From NCBI RefSeq assembly GCF_009767585.1, contig NZ_WSNW01000001.1, positions 1,580,090 to 1,644,089 of the forward strand: a DNA stretch of 64,000 nucleotides, given 5' to 3'. The stretch's first letter is position 1; each line of letters opens with the position of its first letter. The DNA is from Coprobacillus cateniformis (lineage in GTDB: Bacteria > Bacillota_I > Bacilli_A > Erysipelotrichales > Coprobacillaceae). Below the pieces are notes generated by a model. The model searched no databases and was not told the origin of the DNA. It saw nothing but the letters and a program-made list of their open reading frames with translations. The translations under genes were made by a program, and so were the position numbers. Shown here one piece after another: positions 25,004 through 32,936 of the stretch.

Positions 25004-25986
25004 AAGTATTGTGTATTTTCTAACATAATTCCGCAACCTTCCGCAACACAATCAAGTGCATTGTCAGCTACGAATACAGGAACTCCTAATCCTTCTTCTA
25101 AATATTTATCTAAATTATGAAGTAAAGCTCCTCCACCAGTTAAGAAGATACCTTTGTTAACGATATCAGCTGATAATTCAGGTGGTGTTTGTTCAAGAAC
25201 TTGTTTTGTTGCTCTTAAAATAGTTGAACAGCATTCTTCTAAAGCTTCTTGAGTTTCTTTAGCATTTAATTGAATTGTGTGAGGTAATCCTGTTACTAAA
25301 TCTCTACCTCTTACATCTAATATATCTTCAGCAGATGCACCATATGCTGTTCCGATATTCACTTTAATTTCTTCAGCAGTACGATCACCAATTAATAACT
25401 TATATTTATCTTTAACATATTTGATTAATTCTGCATCCATCTTATCACCAGCAACTTTTAAAGAAGTGCTTGTGACAATATCACCTAATGATAGAACAGC
25501 GACATCTGTTGTTCCCCCACCAATATCAATAACCATATTTCCTGATGGTTTAGAAATATCTAATCCTGCTCCAATAGCAGCAACCTTTGGTTCTTCTTCA
25601 ATGTAAACTCTTTTTGCTCCACATCTTAAAGCAACATCCTGGATAGCACTTTTTTCAATAGAAGTGATATTAGAAGGACAACAAATTAAGATTGTTGGTC
25701 TTGAGAAAACTCCTTTTAAGTTTAATTTATTAATAAAATGAGTAATTAAAATTTCAGTAATTTGAAAGTCTGCGATAACACCATCTTTAAGAGGACGAAT
25801 AGCTTGAAATTTACCTGGAGTTTTTCCTAGCATATCTCTTGCTTCTTCACCTACAGCGATTGGTCTATTTGTTTCAGTATTGATTGTTACAACAGAAGGT
25901 TCATTTACAACGATTCCTTCACCTTTAACATAAATAAGAATGTTAGCTGTTCCTAAGTCAATACCAATTTCTTTTGATAATTTCAT
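24997..25986 (-). CDS. mreB: Rod-shape actin MreB/Mbl
   Basis: The 329-residue protein starts MKLSKEIGIDLGTANILIYV after AGGAGG and contains the phosphate loops GNMVIDIGGGTTDVAVLSLG and the late GIFLTGGGALLHNLDKYL. It forms membrane-attached filaments that direct lateral wall synthesis. Only one MreB-type gene is in the window and mreC/mreD are absent, so this is probably the Mbl paralogue, as in Bacillus where mbl sits beside spoIID/spoIIQ. The distinction between MreB and Mbl is not certain from sequence alone. Confidence 0.92.
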   Translation of the reverse strand: MKLSKEIGIDLGTANILIYVKGEGIVVNEPSVVTINTETNRPIAVGEEARDMLGKTPGKFQAIRPLKDGVIADFQITEILITHFINKLNLKGVFSRPTILICCPSNITSIEKSAIQDVALRCGAKRVYIEEEPKVAAIGAGLDISKPSGNMVIDIGGGTTDVAVLSLGDIVTSTSLKVAGDKMDAELIKYVKDKYKLLIGDRTAEEIKVNIGTAYGASAEDILDVRGRDLVTGLPHTIQLNAKETQEALEECCSTILRATKQVLEQTPPELSADIVNKGIFLTGGGALLHNLDKYLEEGLGVPVFVADNALDCVAEGCGIMLENTQYLK

Positions 25987-26044
25987 AAACATTCCTCCTA
26001 TAAGCATTTCTATTGTAACATTTTTTGTGGTAAATACAAGAAAA

Positions 26045-26071
26045 AAATAATAGCGATTGAAAATCGCTATT
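26045..26071 (-). terminator. Terminator of spoIIQ
   Basis: AATAGCGATT and AATCGCTATT around a TTC loop, followed by ATTTTTTT on the minus strand, overlapping the stop codon. Confidence 0.75.
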
Positions 26072-26702
26072 TAATCGTATTTAAGGCCTGACCAAGATAT
26101 TTTTCTGGGTTAAATAACTGATCTTCTTTTTGTAAAATGAAATGTAAATGATTCTTTAAATCAGCTTCATAAACATTCTCTCCACTTGTCCCAATAACGT
26201 CTCCTTGTTTCACAGTTTGATTCAATTCAACAGATACTTTAGATAAAGATTCATATGTTGTTGAAATCTTATCACCATTTGTAATTGTTACAATCCAACC
26301 GAGAACAGGATCATTTGTTTTCTTTGTTACAGTTCCGCTTATAGCAGCAAGAATATCAAATGCTTCATTCTTATTAGAATAATCAATTCCTTGGTTAGGT
26401 CTATATACACCTTCAAATAAAATTAATGACTGTTCCTGTTTTGCTGCATCATCATCTTTATTATAAAAATATCTAACAATTCCTACACCATCTTTAACAG
26501 GTGCTTTGAGTGTTTCAATTGTTTTTTCTTCTTTCTTATCTTTGTTGTCTTTATTTTCTTCAACTTTAACAACTGATTCATCCTCAAAGTCACTTGTGTG
26601 ATTATCTAAAATTCTTTGCACAACACCAATACCACCTAAGAATACGGCTAATGCTAATGTAATCCCAAGTGCTTTTTTGTATTTAAATGATCTTTTCTTC
26701 AT
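26067..26702 (-). CDS. spoIIQ: Stage II sporulation protein Q (degenerate M23 peptidase)
   Basis: A 211-residue protein with an N-terminal membrane anchor (about 10-27), a Lys/Glu/Asp-rich linker (about 40-65) and a LytM/M23-like domain (about 75-205). The first metal ligand of active M23 enzymes is missing: the H-x-G-x-D-Y position reads NQGIDY, while HLHF near the end is kept. Loss of the metal site is typical of SpoIIQ, which acts structurally by binding SpoIIIAH across the forespore septum. The neighbouring SpoIID gene supports the assignment over a generic wall peptidase. Confidence 0.85.
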   Translation of the reverse strand: MKKRSFKYKKALGITLALAVFLGGIGVVQRILDNHTSDFEDESVVKVEENKDNKDKKEEKTIETLKAPVKDGVGIVRYFYNKDDDAAKQEQSLILFEGVYRPNQGIDYSNKNEAFDILAAISGTVTKKTNDPVLGWIVTITNGDKISTTYESLSKVSVELNQTVKQGDVIGTSGENVYEADLKNHLHFILQKEDQLFNPEKYLGQALNTIK

Positions 26703-26733
26703 ACTTTCACCTCAATCTAAGTATGAACAAAAG

Positions 26734-27639
26734 TTACGAGTCTATACGTTTAATTTCAACATTTTGATAATAATGATGAAGAATCTCTTTATATGACTTA
26801 TTTTCTTTAGCCATTGCTTGTGCTCCATACTGACTCATTCCAACACCATGTCCACTTCCTTTGGTTGTAAATTTATAACCTTTTGACGTTAAATCAATTT
26901 GGAAACAGGATGATACTAATCCAAGTTTTTCTCTCACTTCTCTACCGGTATAAGTTTTTCCATTAACTGTTACATTTTTAACATATCCACTTTCTGTATG
27001 AGAAGTCACCTCAATATTAGGAGATTTAACTCCAAATGCATTAGCCAATTGTGTTTTGGTAAACGTCTTATATCTAATATTTCCAGGGTCAATCGTTAGA
27101 TCCCAATGACTATCTACTGATTTTAAATACGCAACTTCACCATTAAAATAATCTTCACAATTAACAGTCTTCCCATTACTGCTTGAAAAAAACATTGCTG
27201 ATATATATTTTCCTTGATAAGTCATCACTTCATAACTTGTTTCTTTGACTGCTTTTTCAACTTTTTCTTTATTCTCCTTATATTGATTTCCCCAATTCTT
27301 TTTCATTTGACTATCAGTTAAAAAGACTTGAGAATTTGTAGTATTATCTACATTCATTTTTCTAGATAATACAAATGTACGGCTAGCAACAACTTGTGCT
27401 TTCAAGGCCTCTTCTTCAAAACTTACAGGCATTTCTCCAGCAACAACACCAACCAGATATTCCTCTAATGGAATTTCTAACGTTTTTGATTTTGTCTTCA
27501 CTTTAACGATATAATCTTTTTGATTATTTTGTGCTTGATAGTTAGATTTTATGAAAGTTATTGCATCCTGATAATGTAAACACCCAATCATGAATATCAA
27601 TACAAAAACAAAAAGAAGCTTAGCATATATTGTTTTCAT
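26734..27639 (-). CDS. spoIID: Stage II sporulation protein D (lytic transglycosylase for engulfment)
   Basis: The 301-residue protein has an N-terminal membrane segment (about 5-22) and the SpoIID/LytB fold: IPLEEYLVGVVAGEMP with the catalytic glutamate, EALKAQVVASRTFVL, SSNGKTVNCEDYF and the C-terminal GSGHGVGMSQYGAQAMA. In spore formers it cleaves glycan strands during engulfment together with SpoIIM and SpoIIP. It lies 31 bases before spoIIQ on the same strand. Its presence is the clearest evidence that the organism sporulates. Confidence 0.93.
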   Translation of the reverse strand: MKTIYAKLLFVFVLIFMIGCLHYQDAITFIKSNYQAQNNQKDYIVKVKTKSKTLEIPLEEYLVGVVAGEMPVSFEEEALKAQVVASRTFVLSRKMNVDNTTNSQVFLTDSQMKKNWGNQYKENKEKVEKAVKETSYEVMTYQGKYISAMFFSSSNGKTVNCEDYFNGEVAYLKSVDSHWDLTIDPGNIRYKTFTKTQLANAFGVKSPNIEVTSHTESGYVKNVTVNGKTYTGREVREKLGLVSSCFQIDLTSKGYKFTTKGSGHGVGMSQYGAQAMAKENKSYKEILHHYYQNVEIKRIDS

Positions 27640-27666
27640 AATATAATATATGCTCTGCTCCTTATT

Positions 27667-27873
27667 TTAGAATTGAAAACTCATAGAACCAAAAGTTAAA
27701 ACAAATGATGCAAATAAATATCCTAAGGCTACTGAAGTGACAATATAAAATATGTAAAATTCTCTAATCTTTGTTCTTTTTATATATTCTTCAAATTTAA
27801 AGCAACTCATACCAATCATTGCCAGGGCAATAGAAATAATATAAACAACAATATTAACAATATGATAAACCAT
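27667..27873 (-). CDS. DUF1146 small membrane protein (YwzB-like)
   Basis: A 68-residue protein with two transmembrane segments (about 5-25 and 40-62) and the conserved SCFKFEEYIKR loop between them, matching DUF1146, a family of short membrane proteins usually encoded next to spoIID or the ATP synthase operon in Firmicutes. Function unknown. The ATG at 27873 is preceded by GAGGTG; the longer frame adds six residues without a ribosome binding site. Confidence 0.82.
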   Translation of the reverse strand: MVYHIVNIVVYIISIALAMIGMSCFKFEEYIKRTKIREFYIFYIVTSVALGYLFASFVLTFGSMSFQF

Positions 27874-28041
27874 ATTCTTCACCTCACTCATTTTTCATAT
27901 TTTACTATAAACCATTATACAATAATGATACTTCTATTGTATAAGTTATAACTTAAAAAGTAAAGTCAGACAATTGAGATATAGATATCAGTCTTTATCT
28001 ATCATTTTCCTGATTATTTATAAAAACCATTCTTTTCCTCT

Positions 28042-28070
28042 TTTACATTAGAGTCATAATTTAGTACAAT
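28042..28070 (+). promoter_or_regulatory. Sigma-A promoter of the aldo-keto reductase gene
   Basis: TTTACA (28042-28047) and TACAAT (28065-28070) are separated by exactly 17 bases, 23 bases before the start codon. The remaining 27874-28041 gap shows only AT-rich sequence. Confidence 0.65.
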
Positions 28071-28092
28071 AACTACATAGGAGGATATTATT

Positions 28093-29013
28093 ATGGAATA
28101 TTTTGATTTACCTCATACAGATCTGAAAGTATCAAGAGTAGCATTAGGTTGTATGAGAATTGCAAATAAGAGTGTTGAAGAAGTTGAGGAATTAGTGAAG
28201 ACTGCTTTAGATGAGGGAATTAATTTTTTTGACCATGCTGATATTTATGGTGGTGGAAAATCTGAAGAAATTTTTGGACAAGTCTTAAGTAGGAATCCTG
28301 AATTAAGAAAACAAATGGTTATACAGACAAAATGTGCAATTATACCAGGAAAAAGATACGATTTTTCAAAAGAGCATATTATTAATAGCGTCTATGCTTC
28401 ATTAGAAAGATTACAAACTGATCATGTAGAAATCCTACTATTACATAGACCAGATGCTCTATGTGATCCAAAGGAAGTTGCTGAAGCATTTGATGAATTA
28501 TATGAATCAGGGAAAGTGAAATATTTTGGAGTTTCTAATCATACTCCATTCCAAATTGAACTTTTACAAAAGTATACGAAACATCCTATTATTATCAATC
28601 AATTACAATTGTCCATTGTCCATTCTGTCATGATTGATGCTGGTTTAAATATGAATATGAAAGAAAATTGGGCTCAAGATAAAGATGGTGGTGTTTTAGA
28701 TTATTGTCGTCTTAAGGATATAACTATTCAGCCATGGAGTGTTGTACAAGCTTCATGGGCTGAAGGAACATTTTTAGATAATCCTGATTATCTAAAATTA
28801 AATAATGTCATGCAAAGGCTTGCTGATGAATACCATGTAACAAAGAGTGCTATTGCGATTGCATGGCTATTGCGTCATCCTGCATGTATGCAACCTATTT
28901 TAGGAACAACTTCAATAAAACATTTAAGAGAAAGTGTTGCTGCCTGTAATATAAAATTGACAAGGCAAGAATGGTATGATCTGTATCTTGCAAGTGATAA
29001 GCCTCTTCCTTAA
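28093..29013 (+). CDS. Aldo/keto reductase
   Basis: A 306-residue TIM-barrel oxidoreductase. The catalytic tetrad is visible as D and Y in NFFDHADIYGGG, K in IQTKCAI and H in ILLLHRPD, with the NADP-binding IAIAWLLRHP and QPILGTTSIKHL segments at the C-terminus. It resembles the YdhF subgroup. It reduces an unidentified carbonyl with NADPH. Two acetyltransferase genes follow within nine bases, forming a small operon of probable detoxification or housekeeping enzymes. Confidence 0.92.
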   Translation: MEYFDLPHTDLKVSRVALGCMRIANKSVEEVEELVKTALDEGINFFDHADIYGGGKSEEIFGQVLSRNPELRKQMVIQTKCAIIPGKRYDFSKEHIINSVYASLERLQTDHVEILLLHRPDALCDPKEVAEAFDELYESGKVKYFGVSNHTPFQIELLQKYTKHPIIINQLQLSIVHSVMIDAGLNMNMKENWAQDKDGGVLDYCRLKDITIQPWSVVQASWAEGTFLDNPDYLKLNNVMQRLADEYHVTKSAIAIAWLLRHPACMQPILGTTSIKHLRESVAACNIKLTRQEWYDLYLASDKPLP

Positions 29014-29021
29014 GGAGATAT

Positions 29022-29531
29022 ATGAAAATAGAACTTTTATCATTAGATGAGATTGACCCTTGCCAATTAGCAATTCATGCTAATGATCCTTTGGTCAATC
29101 GCTATTTAAAGAATTCTTTTCCTTTTCCATATACATTAGATCATGCAATGAGATTTATAACTCATTCTTTAGAACATAATGCTTTGGATTTTGGAATTGT
29201 TGTTGATGGAATTTGTATTGGTTGTGTAGGTGCTACATTTCATAAAGATGTTTTTATAAAAAATTGTGAAATTGGTTATTGGATTGGTAGTCAATATTGG
29301 GGATTAGGAATTACAAAGCGAGTTGTTAAAATGTTTTGTGATTATCTTTTTAGTCATTTTACAATTACCAAAATATATGCAGAAATCTATAGTGAAAATA
29401 TTGCATCATGTCACGTTTTAGAAGCAAATGGATTCCAAAAAGAAGGCTATTTAAAAAAACATGTCTATAAAAATAATAACTATCATGATCTAATTATATA
29501 TGGATTAAGGGAGGAAGAATATGAGTATTAA
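29022..29531 (+). CDS. GNAT acetyltransferase (RimJ/RimL type)
   Basis: A 169-residue GNAT protein with GYWIGSQYWGLGITKRVVKMFCDY, equivalent to the acetyl-CoA-binding R/Q-x-x-G-x-G/A motif, and the C-terminal IYSENIASCHVLEANGFQKEGYLKKHVY typical of the RimJ/RimL group that acetylates protein N-termini or small amines. Acceptor unknown. It follows the reductase by eight bases with an AAGGAGATAT start site and overlaps the next acetyltransferase by eleven bases. Confidence 0.88.
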   Translation: MKIELLSLDEIDPCQLAIHANDPLVNRYLKNSFPFPYTLDHAMRFITHSLEHNALDFGIVVDGICIGCVGATFHKDVFIKNCEIGYWIGSQYWGLGITKRVVKMFCDYLFSHFTITKIYAEIYSENIASCHVLEANGFQKEGYLKKHVYKNNNYHDLIIYGLREEEYEY

Positions 29532-30027
29532 AAAATCTAGTGTTAATGATGTACAAGCAATTATGAAGCTTGTGCATCAAGCACAACTTTATTTTAAAAA
29601 CAATGGTATTGACCAATGGCAGGATGGTTATCCAAAGGATGAAAATATCTATTCTGATATTGATAAGGGACATAGCTATGTTTTGTTTCAAAATAATATT
29701 ATGGCTACTATGTATTTTGCTTTTGAAGACGATCCATGTTATAAAGATATTGATGGTCAATGGTTAACTAATAATCAGACTTATGCTGTCATACATAGAA
29801 TTGTTGTTGATGAAAATTATAAAGGACAAAATCTTGCAAAACAACTTCTTGATTTTGCAATTGAACAATGTCTTCAAAATCATATTTATAGTATTCGTAT
29901 TGATACTCACCATGATAATCAATCTATGCAACGTTTTCTCACTAAAAATGGATTTGAATTATGTGGCCAGATTATGCTTGAAAGTGGTGCACCACGTATT
30001 GCGTTTGAAAAAACATTGAATAAATAA
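29521..30027 (+). CDS. GNAT acetyltransferase
   Basis: A 168-residue GNAT protein different from its neighbour: YAVIHRIVVDENYKGQNLAKQLLDFA gives the acetyl-CoA loop and IRIDTHHDNQSMQRFLTKNGFELCG the C-terminal motif. The N-terminal part (SSVNDVQAIMKLVHQAQLYF) matches the PF00583-type small-molecule acetyltransferases. Its start overlaps the previous gene, with GGGAGG inside it, implying coupled translation. Substrate unknown. Confidence 0.88.
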   Translation: MSIKKSSVNDVQAIMKLVHQAQLYFKNNGIDQWQDGYPKDENIYSDIDKGHSYVLFQNNIMATMYFAFEDDPCYKDIDGQWLTNNQTYAVIHRIVVDENYKGQNLAKQLLDFAIEQCLQNHIYSIRIDTHHDNQSMQRFLTKNGFELCGQIMLESGAPRIAFEKTLNK

Positions 30028-30030
30028 GAA

Positions 30031-30067
30031 AAACCTTCATATATAAGAATATGGAGGTTTTTATATG
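30031..30067 (+). promoter_or_regulatory. Terminator-like hairpin that sequesters the next gene's ribosome binding site
   Basis: AAACCTTCATAT (30031-30042) pairs with ATATGGAGGTTT (30049-30060), one G-T pair, six-base loop, followed by TTTAT. The 3' arm contains GGAGG (30053-30057), the only ribosome binding site for the ATG at 30065. The structure can act as terminator of the acetyltransferase operon and as a translational block for the ferritin-like gene. Confidence 0.6.
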
Positions 30068-30583
30068 GAATATTATATCAATGAACCCTATCCATCAATT
30101 GACAATTTAGACATGAATATTGCCTATGGACAAATTCTTCTTTCTAATATTGGTGGATTACAATGTGAAATGAATGCTGTCAGTTTATACTTCTATAACC
30201 ATGTTATTTTAGAACAACTTTGGCCTGAATTATCACAAGCTATGCATAAGATTAGTATTGTTGAAATGCATCATTTAGAGATTTTTGCCAAAATGTGTTG
30301 TCATCTTGGGGTTGATCCTCGTTTATGGGATTGTCAAAATGATTTTTTAGAATATTGGTCTCCTGGATATAATGTCTATCCACGTCAGATTAACACAATG
30401 CTTGAAAATGCCATTATTCAAGAACAAAATACGATTCAAATTTATCAGCATCAGGCTTCATGCATTCATGAACCTATTATTCAAGATGTCTTAAATAGAA
30501 TTATTAAAGATGAACAATTACATGTTCAAATACTTGAAAGTTTTCTTTATGAATATAACCACAACTTACAAACAGATATTTAA
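30065..30583 (+). CDS. Ferritin-like / manganese-catalase-like di-metal protein
   Basis: A 172-residue all-helical protein. Likely metal ligands form the four-helix pattern: E in LQCEMNAVSLYFYNH, E-x-x-H in VEMHHLEIFAKM, E in AIIQEQNTIQIYQHQ and E-x-x-H in IKDEQLHVQILESFL. This matches the ferritin-like superfamily, nearest by layout to short manganese-catalase- or rubrerythrin-like proteins and to spore-coat CotJC relatives. It probably handles peroxide or binds iron/manganese, but lacks the rubredoxin domain and the full catalase length. The start codon lies seven bases after a ribosome binding site buried in a hairpin. Superfamily fairly sure, activity not. Confidence 0.78.
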   Translation: MEYYINEPYPSIDNLDMNIAYGQILLSNIGGLQCEMNAVSLYFYNHVILEQLWPELSQAMHKISIVEMHHLEIFAKMCCHLGVDPRLWDCQNDFLEYWSPGYNVYPRQINTMLENAIIQEQNTIQIYQHQASCIHEPIIQDVLNRIIKDEQLHVQILESFLYEYNHNLQTDI

Positions 30584-30600
30584 TCTGTTTTTTTTGTTTT
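30571..30600 (+). terminator. Terminator of the ferritin-like gene
   Basis: AAACAGAT and ATCTGTTT around ATTTA, followed by TTTTTTGTTTT. Confidence 0.8.
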
Positions 30601-30639
30601 ACATGAAATTATTAATATGAACTTAAATAATATTTTTAA

Positions 30640-31521
30640 CTATTCTAAAGGCTCTTGATAAAATCTTCCTGTTATTCCTTCAGATTTTACTGTATTAATA
30701 AATACCTTTGAATCTAATGCTTTTACAAGATGAACAACATCTTTGACTTCATCTGCTCCAACAACAGTATATAATAATGCTTTATTTTCTTTTAAATAAC
30801 ATCCCTGCCCTTCTAAACGTGTAACTCCATGATGAGTATAACTCATTAATTCTTGTTCTAAGAGTTGAGCTTTGCTTGTAACAATAAACAGAGTAACCCT
30901 TTGGTCTCTTTGATGAAACCTTTCTATAATTTGTGTTGATACAAATTGGAAAATAATAGAATACATAGCTTCTTCGAATCCAAACAACAATCCAGCAGCC
31001 ATTAAAATAACAACATTAATTCCAAAGACAAAATTCCAAGATGGTTTTTTTAATTTATTTGATAAATAAACTGCAATAAAATCAGTCCCCCCACTAGATG
31101 CTTTTCCATATAATGCAATAACAATCGCTATACCATTAAGAATTCCTCCAAATACAGATACTAGCAATGGGTCATATGTAATTGGTGCAACTGGAATTAA
31201 ATCAACAAGAAACGAATTTAAAATAATCATGATAACTGAGTAACTTGTAAACTTCTTTCCAATCATTTTAAATCCAATAAAAGCTGGGACTGCATTTAAA
31301 GCAATATTTATAAATGAATAAGGCAAACTGACTCCTAAAAATTCAAGGGCAGATCTCTGCAATAATAATGAAAGACCTGTAAATCCTCCTGGAATTAAAT
31401 TTCCTGCTCTGACAAATGATTTGATATTCACTGACATAATCAGTGAAGCTATTAAAACACAACACATTGAAGTTACGTGCTTTTTCCATTCTTCTTTATC
31501 TTTTGTTTTTGCGTAAACCAT
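30640..31521 (-). CDS. YitT-family membrane protein
   Basis: A 293-residue protein with five or six membrane helices in the first 200 residues, including RAGNLIPGGFTGLSLLLQR and GKASSGGTDFIAVYLS, followed by a cytoplasmic DUF2179 domain (about 210-290, with GVTRLEGQGCYLKENKALLYTVV and a late SEGITGRFY). This is the YitT/YpjC family, widespread in Firmicutes and of unknown transport or sensing function. It stands alone with its own start site (GGAGGAGCAG). Confidence 0.9.
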   Translation of the reverse strand: MVYAKTKDKEEWKKHVTSMCCVLIASLIMSVNIKSFVRAGNLIPGGFTGLSLLLQRSALEFLGVSLPYSFINIALNAVPAFIGFKMIGKKFTSYSVIMIILNSFLVDLIPVAPITYDPLLVSVFGGILNGIAIVIALYGKASSGGTDFIAVYLSNKLKKPSWNFVFGINVVILMAAGLLFGFEEAMYSIIFQFVSTQIIERFHQRDQRVTLFIVTSKAQLLEQELMSYTHHGVTRLEGQGCYLKENKALLYTVVGADEVKDVVHLVKALDSKVFINTVKSEGITGRFYQEPLE

Positions 31522-31655
31522 ACTGCTCCTCCGTTAATACGCAATCATTATACGCTTGTACAAACATGAATACAATATGATTTTTTTCTTTTTATTAATC
31601 CCAAAATAAATTATATAAATTTATTTTTTAACAAATTAACAATTGTACATACAAA

Positions 31656-31686
31656 AAGACAATAAAGGAAATTCCTTTATTGTCTT
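31656..31686 (-). terminator. Terminator of the lysozyme gene
   Basis: AAGACAATAAAGGAA and TTCCTTTATTGTCTT form a long near-perfect stem followed by TTTGT on the minus strand, overlapping the stop codon. Confidence 0.8.
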
Positions 31687-32699
31687 AATCTACCTTCTCT
31701 TAACAATTGTAAGAGTTCTAAATTTTGTTTTGCACTTCCTGTATAATTTTCAATACCATTCTTTCTAGCTAAATCACGACGTGATGCAAAAGAAGCATCT
31801 ACTCCTATTTGTGTTAAGGCATCTACTAAAGAGTCTCCTCTATATGTCGGATTAGATAGATAACGCATTGTTCCTGTAATACTTTCATTATTAACCCAAC
31901 CTAACCCATTTCCTATTAGGTAAGGATTTCTTGCTCCTGCAACAATTCTTGTAATTGTTCCATGATTCATATATGGAATCAAAGGTATGCTACTTTCTGA
32001 AGAAATATAAACATGATCGAATGTCACATGATCACCTACTTCATAATTTGTTGTAGGTTGTTCTGGCTGTTGTGGTCCTTCTGCTTCAAAGTTATTAAAA
32101 CCACCTGCTCTGATTTCAGCTGGAAAATCCCTATAAGCAAAGTTTCTATCAACTGGAGCATTGATACCTTCAACAAAACCATTATCTGTATATTGCCACA
32201 TATCAAAACCTTCAGCACCTAACTCTTCAGCATAACGTGCTACCCATCTTGTATAACGAGTAAAGAATGCACCAGTTAATTTAGAAGTCCACCAGTAATA
32301 TGAAGCATAGAAACCTGGGAAATAGTTATTCTTAGCTAATTCATCTGCCCATACTCTACAGTTTCTTTCAATTTGTTCATTTGTTAATCTCCCAACTCTT
32401 GGATCTTCTAAATCAAGATAAATTGGATATTCCATTTTATAATCTTGGATTAATCTCATAACATGTTTAGCTTCTGAAAGTGCTTCTCTTTCATTTGTTG
32501 CATAAGAATATAGGTAGACTCCAAAAGGAATACCTAATCTTGTACATTCATCAGCATTTCTTTTAAAAGTAGGATCATCTTGTCCTGGAATGTCTTGTCC
32601 ATAACCACATCTTAAAATTGCAAAGTCAATGTGTTTTTGTACAAGCTCCCAATCAATCTGTCCTTGATATTGGGATACGTCAATACCATCTCTAACCAT
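31677..32699 (-). CDS. GH25 lysozyme with C-terminal wall-binding-like region
   Basis: The 340-residue protein begins MVRDGIDVSQYQGQIDWELV and has a glycoside hydrolase 25 domain (about 1-195). The catalytic acids are visible in GIDVSQ and YLDLEDPRV, and the domain ends at FDMWQYTDNGFVEGI. An SH3-like segment (about 220-280) comes next, then a C-terminal region (about 285-335) with SLVDALTQIGVDASFASRRD and GSAKQNLELLQLL, a repeat type common in gut-bacterial and phage lysins. It cleaves MurNAc-GlcNAc bonds. There is no signal peptide, which is usual for phage endolysins or enzymes released by lysis; no other phage genes are near. Confidence 0.9.
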   Translation of the reverse strand: MVRDGIDVSQYQGQIDWELVQKHIDFAILRCGYGQDIPGQDDPTFKRNADECTRLGIPFGVYLYSYATNEREALSEAKHVMRLIQDYKMEYPIYLDLEDPRVGRLTNEQIERNCRVWADELAKNNYFPGFYASYYWWTSKLTGAFFTRYTRWVARYAEELGAEGFDMWQYTDNGFVEGINAPVDRNFAYRDFPAEIRAGGFNNFEAEGPQQPEQPTTNYEVGDHVTFDHVYISSESSIPLIPYMNHGTITRIVAGARNPYLIGNGLGWVNNESITGTMRYLSNPTYRGDSLVDALTQIGVDASFASRRDLARKNGIENYTGSAKQNLELLQLLREGRLRQ

Positions 32700-32936
32700 T
32701 GATTCACCTCCTTCAAAATACTATATGTTCATTTTTTTATATTGTCTTTACATTTGCCTCAATTTTTATACTTTCTTATATATATGATATGATTTGTAAT
32801 TTATGAAAAAGAATCATATTCTTATGTATAATCTATCTTTATTTATACTAATAACCCAATATATTTCTTCTTTTAACAAATATTGGTGGTTCATTCTACA
32901 AAATTTTATGTTATAATGAGAAGGCGAGGTGATCAA

